Assembly: GCA_946480485.1 (NCBI GenBank)
Contig: CAMLJW010000181.1
Coordinates: 1 to 9,682 of the forward strand
Direction of reading: 5' to 3'
DNA length: 9,682 bases
From: an uncultured Streptomyces sp.
Lineage (GTDB): Bacteria > Actinomycetota > Actinomycetes > Streptomycetales > Streptomycetaceae
The notes beneath the pieces were generated by a model, which saw nothing but the letters and a program-made list of their open reading frames with translations, had not been told where the DNA came from and searched no databases. Both the position numbers and the translations under genes were made by a program. Positions 5,986 through 9,682 of this stretch are shown in pieces; position 1 is the stretch's first letter, and the number at the start of each line of letters is the position of its first letter.

Positions 5986-6507
5986 ATGTACAGCAAAGTC
6001 ACGATCGCCGGTCACCCCGTTCACCCCATGCTCATTGGCTACCCGGTCGTCTGCTACACCGGCACGCTGGTGGGCTTCGCCGTCTACGCTGCCAACGGCA
6101 ACCAGTTCTGGCTCAACCTGGCCATCGCCTTGAACGCTGTCGGTGTCGGCGGCGCGCTGCTCGCCGCCCTGCCGGGATTCGTCGACTGGGCCTTCGGTGT
6201 CCCGCGCGGCTCAACGGCCAAGACCGTCGGCCTGGCTCACGCCGCCTTGAACGTCGCCGCGCTCGCCCTGTTCGCCATCAGCCTGGGAACGTACGCCAGC
6301 CACTGGAACGGCCCCGCCACCGGAACCACCCGCGGGCTGGCGCTCGCCGCAGCCGGACTGGCCTGCACCATCGCAGCCGGCTTCCTCGGCTGGACGCTCG
6401 TGCAGAACTACCACATCGGCATCCGCCTCACCGCCGCTCAGGAACGCGACGAACTGACGGTGCAGAACACCAAGGTGATCAATCTGCACCGCGACCGTGC
6501 GGCGTGA
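5986..6507 (+). CDS. DUF2231 family membrane protein
   Basis: The 173-residue integral membrane protein has four predicted helices, at about residues 17-35, 43-62, 84-102 and 117-137. The HPVHPM motif (10-15), LPGFVDW (62-68), His85 in the third helix and GWTLVQNYHIG (135-145) fit the DUF2231 family, whose conserved histidines suggest metal or haem binding. The function is not established. The ATG is 4 nt after GGGAG, and a GTG at 5956 is the alternative start. The large LuxR-type regulator begins 61 nt downstream on the same strand, so the two may share a transcript. The gene is intact and has normal codon bias, unlike the decayed DNA before it. Confidence 0.8.
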   Translation: MYSKVTIAGHPVHPMLIGYPVVCYTGTLVGFAVYAANGNQFWLNLAIALNAVGVGGALLAALPGFVDWAFGVPRGSTAKTVGLAHAALNVAALALFAISLGTYASHWNGPATGTTRGLALAAAGLACTIAAGFLGWTLVQNYHIGIRLTAAQERDELTVQNTKVINLHRDRAA

Positions 6508-6568
6508 GCGGCCCATCCGGTCGCCGGCAGGGGAGTGCCCGCAGCCTGGACGGACAGACGTGAGCATC

Positions 6569-9244
6569 ATGGCCGTGACCGACGATCGTGATCAGGAGCC
6601 GGTGCTGTCGGGAGTGCTCGATCCCTCCGGTGCCCCTCTCCTTCGAGCGCGTTTCGCCCTGCCGACAAGACCTGTCACGTTCCTGCGTCGTGAGCGGTTG
6701 GTCAAGCACCTCGACGAAGCGATGCTGACGCCCTTGACGATGGTCAACGGGTCGTCGGGGGCGGGCAAGACCCTCTTGGTCGCCGACTGGGTCGCAGGCC
6801 TGGAGGTCCCGGTCGCCTGGCTCACCATCGACGCGGCCGACCGTGCTCCCGGGCTCTTCTGGGCGTATGTGCTGGAGGCTCTGCGCGTAGCCGGCGTGCC
6901 GGTGCCCGCGGAGGTCGGCTGTCCGGCGGAGGCGAGCCGCGTGGACCGCAGGATGTTGGCCCGCCTCGCCGCCGGGCTCGAGGGTCGCGACCGCCCCGTC
7001 GTCCTCGTACTCGACGAATACGATCGCGTGACCGCACCCGAGATCGCTGGGCAACTGCAGTTCGTCCTGCACCACGCGGGACGGGGCATGCGTCTGGTGC
7101 TCATCACCCGCACCGATCCCCTGTTGCCGATGCACCGGTACCGGGCGTCCGGCGAGATGACGGAGATCCGGGACGCGGAGCTTTCCTTCACGCGTGAGGA
7201 GGCCGCGGAACTCCTGACCCTGCACGGTCTGCGACTGCCCGGAAGTGCCGTACGTGCCCTGGTGGCGCGTACCCAGGGGTGGGCCGCGGGCCTGAGGCTG
7301 TGCGCCCTGGCAGCCCGGCAGAGCGAGGATCCCGAGACGTATGTGAAGCAGTTCGAAGCCGGCCGCAGTGCGGTGGCCGACTTCCTGCTGGCCGAGGTGC
7401 TCGACCTGCAGACGCCCGCTACGCAGGACCTGCTGCTGCGCATCAGCGTCCTGGAGCGGTTCTGTCCCGATCTGGCGAACGCGCTGACGCTTCGGACCGA
7501 TGCCGAACCGATCCTGGCCGCGTTGCACCGTGAGAACGCCTTCGTTCAGTATCTCGGCCGCTCGTGGTACCGGCTGCACCCCCTGTTCGCGGAGATCCTC
7601 CGCGCCCATATGCGCGAGCGTGCTCCCGGACTGGAGCCCGAACTCCGCCGCCGGGCCGCGCTGTGGCTGAGGCGGTCAGGAGCCCTGCCCGAGGCGCTCG
7701 CCCAGGGAGCCGCCGCGGACGACTGGGAGTTCACCGCCGGTGCCGTCGTCGACGACCTGGCGATCGGGCAGCTGTTCACCGGCCTGCGCAGCGAGGACCT
7801 GTGCGACCTGTTCGAGCGGATGAGCCCTGAAACCACGGGACCGGCCGCCGACGTCGTCCGAGCAGCCCGCGAGCTGGCGCATCGTGACCTCGAACACGGT
7901 CTGCACCACCTGCACCGTGCCCAGGAGATGCTTGACAGGGACGGGTGCGACCCAGCCGCGGCCCGGCTGAGCTGCGCCCTGCTCGAAGCTCTGGCGGCGC
8001 GGCTGACGGGTTCTCCGGGCAGGGCGGAGAAGGCTGCCGAGGCGGCGCAGAACCTCAGAGGGGAGGTGCCCGCTCACCTCCTGGACGAGCATCCGGAGCT
8101 CACCGCCCTCCTGCTCACCCACCTGGGCTCCGCCCGTCTGTGGGCCGACCGTTTCGGGGACGCGCGCGTTGCCCTCTCGGCGGTCGCCGGGCACCGGGGC
8201 GGAGCCTTGCTGGCGCTTCCCCGCCTGGAGTGCCTCGGCCACCTGGCGCTGATCGACTACCTGACCGGTTGGATCGGCCGAGCGGAGCACAGGGCGCTGG
8301 AGGCAGTGGGCGAGGCAGAACGGTACGGCTTGCCCCACCGGTCGGGTTCCGGCCTCGGCCGGCTCGTCCGGGCCGCCGTCCTCATCGATCGCGACGAACT
8401 CGGCGACGCCCAGGCTTTTCTGGAGGAGGCGACCGCCTCCCGTACGGTCCTGGAGGACCCGGTGGCGCAGGCGAGCAGGGCCATCATCAAGGGACGGCTG
8501 AAGCTGGCCAGGGGCGATGCCCGAGGCGCGCTGGAGGCAGCGAACTCGGCCGTCCCCGCGGCCGTGACCTCACCCTGGGCGCAGGACCATGCTGCCCTGG
8601 TCGCCTCCGCCGCCCACCTGGCACAGGGCTGTCCCCAGGCGGCCGAGACGGTCCTGGAACGGGTGGCACACCACCGACCGGCATGTGCGGTCGAGGCGGC
8701 GCGGGCGCGGCTCGCGGCAGGGCACCCCGACGAGGCGCTGGACCTGATCGACAGCCTGCCCGGCCGTGACCGGCCCGGTCCTGCGGTCACCGTCCGGGCC
8801 ACCTTGGTGCGAGCCCAGGCCGCCCATCAGGCAGGGGACCGCACCTCCGCCCGCCGCCTCGTCACCCAGGCGCTCCTGGATGCCCGGCGTGAGCAGTTGC
8901 GTCGGCCGTTCCTGGAGGCCGGACCCTGGATCCGTCCCCTCCTCAGTACGGACCGGCCGCGCGCTCTGGCCGGGGGCTGGCTCGCGTCCGGCCCCAGCAG
9001 GCGCGGAGATTGCGGGCCACCCGCGGTGAAACGGCCACCGGCGCTCGTCGTCGAGGACCTGAGCGGACGCGAGTGCGACGTCCTGCGGCGGCTGGACCGG
9101 ATGATGTCCACGGAGGAGATCGCCGCCGACCTCTATGTGTCCGTGAACACGGTGAAAACGCACCTCAAGAGCATCTACCGCAAACTGGCGGTGAACCGGC
9201 GGGGCGACGCCGTGCGCCGGGCACGAGAACAGCGGCTGCTGTGA
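6569..9244 (+). CDS. Large STAND/LuxR-family transcriptional regulator (LAL, MalT-like)
   Basis: This 891-residue protein is probably an ATP-dependent, signal-responsive transcription activator. Walker A (GSSGAGKT, 61-68) and Walker B (VVLVLDEYD, 144-152) form the NTPase module. RLVLITRTDPLLPMHRYRASG and the RTQGWAAGLRLCALA stretch are typical of the MalT/LAL group. A long Ala/Leu/Arg-rich helical region (about 370-800) looks like TPR-type repeats that would sense a ligand or partner. The C-terminal 65 or so residues are a LuxR helix-turn-helix (LSGRECDVLRRLD, then VSVNTVKTHLKSIYRKL). The gene is complete, and about 900 residues is normal for the family. The start is uncertain: ATG 6569 follows GTGAG closely, while GTG 6560 or GTG 6497 are in frame upstream. 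The inducer and targets are unknown. The neighbouring DUF2231 gene and the small downstream gene are candidate targets. Confidence 0.88.
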   Translation: MAVTDDRDQEPVLSGVLDPSGAPLLRARFALPTRPVTFLRRERLVKHLDEAMLTPLTMVNGSSGAGKTLLVADWVAGLEVPVAWLTIDAADRAPGLFWAYVLEALRVAGVPVPAEVGCPAEASRVDRRMLARLAAGLEGRDRPVVLVLDEYDRVTAPEIAGQLQFVLHHAGRGMRLVLITRTDPLLPMHRYRASGEMTEIRDAELSFTREEAAELLTLHGLRLPGSAVRALVARTQGWAAGLRLCALAARQSEDPETYVKQFEAGRSAVADFLLAEVLDLQTPATQDLLLRISVLERFCPDLANALTLRTDAEPILAALHRENAFVQYLGRSWYRLHPLFAEILRAHMRERAPGLEPELRRRAALWLRRSGALPEALAQGAAADDWEFTAGAVVDDLAIGQLFTGLRSEDLCDLFERMSPETTGPAADVVRAARELAHRDLEHGLHHLHRAQEMLDRDGCDPAAARLSCALLEALAARLTGSPGRAEKAAEAAQNLRGEVPAHLLDEHPELTALLLTHLGSARLWADRFGDARVALSAVAGHRGGALLALPRLECLGHLALIDYLTGWIGRAEHRALEAVGEAERYGLPHRSGSGLGRLVRAAVLIDRDELGDAQAFLEEATASRTVLEDPVAQASRAIIKGRLKLARGDARGALEAANSAVPAAVTSPWAQDHAALVASAAHLAQGCPQAAETVLERVAHHRPACAVEAARARLAAGHPDEALDLIDSLPGRDRPGPAVTVRATLVRAQAAHQAGDRTSARRLVTQALLDARREQLRRPFLEAGPWIRPLLSTDRPRALAGGWLASGPSRRGDCGPPAVKRPPALVVEDLSGRECDVLRRLDRMMSTEEIAADLYVSVNTVKTHLKSIYRKLAVNRRGDAVRRAREQRLL

Positions 9245-9337
9245 GGTGGGCTGGTCGGTGGCCGCCGCACGGCGTGCCGGCGCCTCCCGGCGTCTGATGG
9301 CCGCTTCCGCGTCGGTCACCCTGCTGCTCGGTCTTCT

Positions 9338-9409
9338 GATCACCTGTTCAAGATCACCTCGACGCACTGACAGAGGCCGTCCGTCTCGCAGGCGGCGTAT
9401 CACCTGTTC
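9338..9409. promoter_or_regulatory. Repeated ATCACCTGTTC sites in the spacer before the last gene
   Basis: ATCACCTGTTC occurs exactly at 9339-9349 and 9399-9409, 60 bp apart. A shorter GATCACCT copy at 9352-9359 lies 14 bp from the first GATCACCT at 9338-9345. The sites sit in the 252-bp spacer between the LuxR-type regulator and the small gene at 9497. They could be operator sites, possibly for that regulator. They do not match the MalT box. No -35/-10 pair was assigned. Confidence 0.4.
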
Positions 9410-9434
9410 CGGGTGAGGGCGGGCGGTGCCCGGC

Positions 9435-9466
9435 GGCGGACGATCGCAGGGAAGGCGCCGTCCGCC
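9435..9466 (+). other. Possible hairpin in the 5' leader of the last gene
   Basis: GGCGGAC (9435-9441) can pair with GTCCGCC (9460-9466) around an 18-nt loop, 30 nt before the start codon. The stem is short and such pairings arise easily in GC-rich DNA, so a regulatory role is only a possibility. Confidence 0.2.
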
Positions 9467-9496
9467 TGCCCTGGGGAGCCGGGGGGAGAGCAGCTC

Positions 9497-9682
9497 ATGC
9501 GCTATGAGATCCGCGTCGACGGACACGTGTCGGAGACGCTGTCCAAAGCATTCCCGGAGCTGGACCACGTGGTGATGTCCGGTCAGACGGTCCTGTTCGG
9601 CCCGATCGTCGACGAGGCGCACCTGTACGGGCTGCTGGCGCGCTGCCAGTCGCTGGGGTTGCGGGTCGTGGAGATGCGCCAG
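9497..9682 (+). CDS. Small conserved-type protein, partial (3' end beyond the window)
   Basis: An ATG at 9497, 8 nt or so after a GGGGGGAGAG ribosome binding site, opens a frame that runs to the window edge with no stop (62 codons). Codon bias is strongly GC-rich at third positions. The protein starts MRYEIRVDGHVSETL and contains FPELDHVVMSGQTVLFGP and a closing LGLRVVEMRQ. It looks like a small alpha/beta protein with no membrane segment. I recall similar small uncharacterised proteins in Streptomyces near LuxR-type regulators, but I assign no function. It probably ends soon after the window. Confidence 0.75.
   Translation, partial: MRYEIRVDGHVSETLSKAFPELDHVVMSGQTVLFGPIVDEAHLYGLLARCQSLGLRVVEMRQ

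Noticed and set aside
5649..6563. Long + strand open frame overlapping the DUF2231 gene
   Set aside because: It is out of frame with the membrane protein, which has clear helices and motifs. The frame is Arg/His/Pro-rich, as expected of a shadow.
9245..9300. Terminator hairpin directly after the LuxR-type regulator
   Set aside because: Several short GC pairings are possible (around CGCCG/CGGCG), but none forms a stem long enough to stand out from the GC-rich background.
8570..9622. Long - strand open frame over the end of the LuxR-type regulator and the spacer
   Set aside because: It is antisense to the helix-turn-helix end of the regulator, is Arg/Pro-rich, and has no recognisable domain.

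Overview
The window is very GC-rich, with strong G/C at third codon positions, GTG as well as ATG starts, and AGGAGGTGA/GGAGGA-type ribosome binding sites. Together with the protein families present, this points to a Streptomyces or close actinomycete chromosome. No tRNA, rRNA, CRISPR array or intact mobile element is visible.

Left part (144-3000, + strand): a compact three-gene ABC importer operon of the aliphatic sulfonate / taurine / nitrate type, consisting of a lipoprotein substrate-binding protein, an ATPase and a membrane permease. The ATPase and permease genes overlap by 14 nt. The operon faces a CPA2-type cation:proton antiporter on the - strand (3170-4552), and the two converge on a 169-bp spacer.

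Middle part (4553-5985): about 1.4 kb with no intact, recognisable gene. It reads as a decayed stretch. It holds two strong hairpins (a perfect 30-bp palindrome at 4723-4752 and an 8-bp stem at 4803-4826), a doubtful 47-aa ORF with a good ribosome binding site (- strand, 4878-5021), and an unusually AT-rich patch with a 21-bp-spaced direct repeat (about 5090-5205). It also holds a small ORF broken by one extra base in a C6 run (- strand, 5273-5444) and a clear relic of a thiamine-pyrophosphate-dependent (pyruvate oxidase-like) enzyme with an internal out-of-frame deletion (- strand, 5669-5765). Most of these elements point to the - strand, so the hairpins may have ended a now-degraded - strand unit.

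Right part (5986-9682, + strand): a four-helix DUF2231 membrane protein, a large STAND/LuxR (LAL, MalT-like) regulator 61 bp downstream, then a 252-bp spacer with repeated ATCACCTGTTC sites. Last is the start of a small protein that is still open at the window edge. These genes may form a regulator-centred accessory cluster.

No clearly new system is demonstrable from the sequence alone. The most informative items are the two gene relics, the hairpin pair, the AT-rich repeat patch, and the antiporter that lacks its usual regulatory partner.
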